A stretch of DNA of 38,494 nt. It comes from Chara braunii. Taxonomy: Eukaryota > Streptophyta > Charophyceae > Charales > Characeae. A program made the position numbers and the translations under genes. Below, piece after piece: positions 38,368 through 38,494 of this stretch. Below the pieces are notes generated by a model. It was not told the DNA's origin, did not search any database, and worked only from the letters and a program-made list of their open reading frames with translations. Where the stretch lies: NCBI GenBank assembly GCA_003427395.1, contig BFEA01000429.1:1107181-1145674 (forward strand), written 5' to 3'. Every line of letters starts with the position of its first letter. Within the stretch, counting starts at the first letter, position 1.

Positions 38368-38427
38368 GGGTTCAGCCTGCTGATGAGTCGGTGAAACTCC
38401 GACGAAACAGTTTGTCACAGCCCCTCG
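38368..38427 (+). ncRNA. Type I hammerhead ribozyme, near-canonical
   Basis: Core C3-U4-G5-A6-U7-G8-A9 is CTGATGA (38380-38386). Stem II is GTCGG (38387-38391) with CCGAC (38399-38403) around a 7-nt loop. G12-A13-A14 is GAA (38404-38406). Stem III is ACA (38407-38409) with TGT (38413-38415) and loop GTT. The cleavage residue C17 is C38416 in a GUC triplet. Stem I is weaker: CTG (38377-38379) with CAG (38418-38420) beside a bulged A, then G-rich 5' text against CCCC, leaving the internal loops expected of natural hammerheads. All invariant residues are present, so self-cleavage after 38416 is predicted. The host element continues past the window. Confidence 0.82.
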
Positions 38428-38494
38428 TTTGTTGTCCTCTTCTCCCTCTCTGCCTACGGTTTACCGGGCAGTTCTATTTGACGATATATATATA
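38428..38494. other. Unassigned right edge
   Basis: CT-rich text and a terminal (TA)n run (38485-38494). Nothing recognisable. Confidence 0.4.

Noticed and set aside
1-38494. CRISPR arrays, rRNA genes, bacterial operons
   Set aside because: None seen: no spaced palindromic repeat array, no rRNA signature and no prokaryotic gene layout.

Overview
The window looks like gene-poor, transposon-saturated DNA from a streptophyte (land plant or charophyte alga). Supporting signs are a U-box/RLCK-IX-like plant kinase domain, interstitial TTTAGGG-type telomere repeats, and chromovirus-like Ty3/gypsy, tRNA-SINE and LINE debris. A Characeae (Chara-like) source is my impression from the style of the repeats and retroelement proteins; it is an inference, not a result.

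Only one intact, convincing host gene is visible: a long uninterrupted reading frame on the minus strand (1882-4740). It joins a coatomer beta-prime-like WD40 propeller, an acidic/basic linker, a coiled coil and a plant receptor-like cytoplasmic kinase domain. The catalytic residues of that kinase domain are substituted, so it is predicted to be a pseudokinase.

Region by region. 1-1880: microsatellite, a three-copy 40-bp tandem repeat and a worn foldback element. 1882-4740: the WD40-pseudokinase gene. 5481-5551: interstitial telomere repeats, followed by a palindromic MITE (family A). 7151-15302: one dead Ty3/gypsy element, with LTR remnants, PBS, gag, zinc knuckle, protease, RT, RNase H, integrase, chromodomain-like tail and PPT; its 3' LTR stops at a second telomere-like tract. 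15413-17260: long CT, GAG and GAA simple repeats with a 7-base assembly gap. About 17215-22460, minus strand: a decayed Penelope-like retroelement whose two flanks carry hammerhead-ribozyme-like modules. 22532-26400: a LINE 3' end, two sets of tandem duplications and AT-rich repeats. 26447-27451: a solo LTR related to the gypsy element, flanked by a 4-bp target duplication. 27598-29150: MITEs (families C and B) and more hammerhead-like modules. 30963-32690: another MITE A, a 156-bp duplication, a GGTTCC minisatellite and a tRNA-derived SINE. 33806-37200: LINE fragments. 37655-38427: two more MITE B copies, one inside a 320-bp foldback, and a near-canonical type I hammerhead ribozyme at the right edge.

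The most interesting signals are (1) the COPB2-like WD40 / pseudokinase fusion; (2) the hammerhead at 38368-38427; (3) a repeat family whose minus strand carries hammerhead-like cores with different but still base-paired stem II sequences, placed at both ends of the Penelope-like element; and (4) three families of short foldback elements, two of them with three or more copies.
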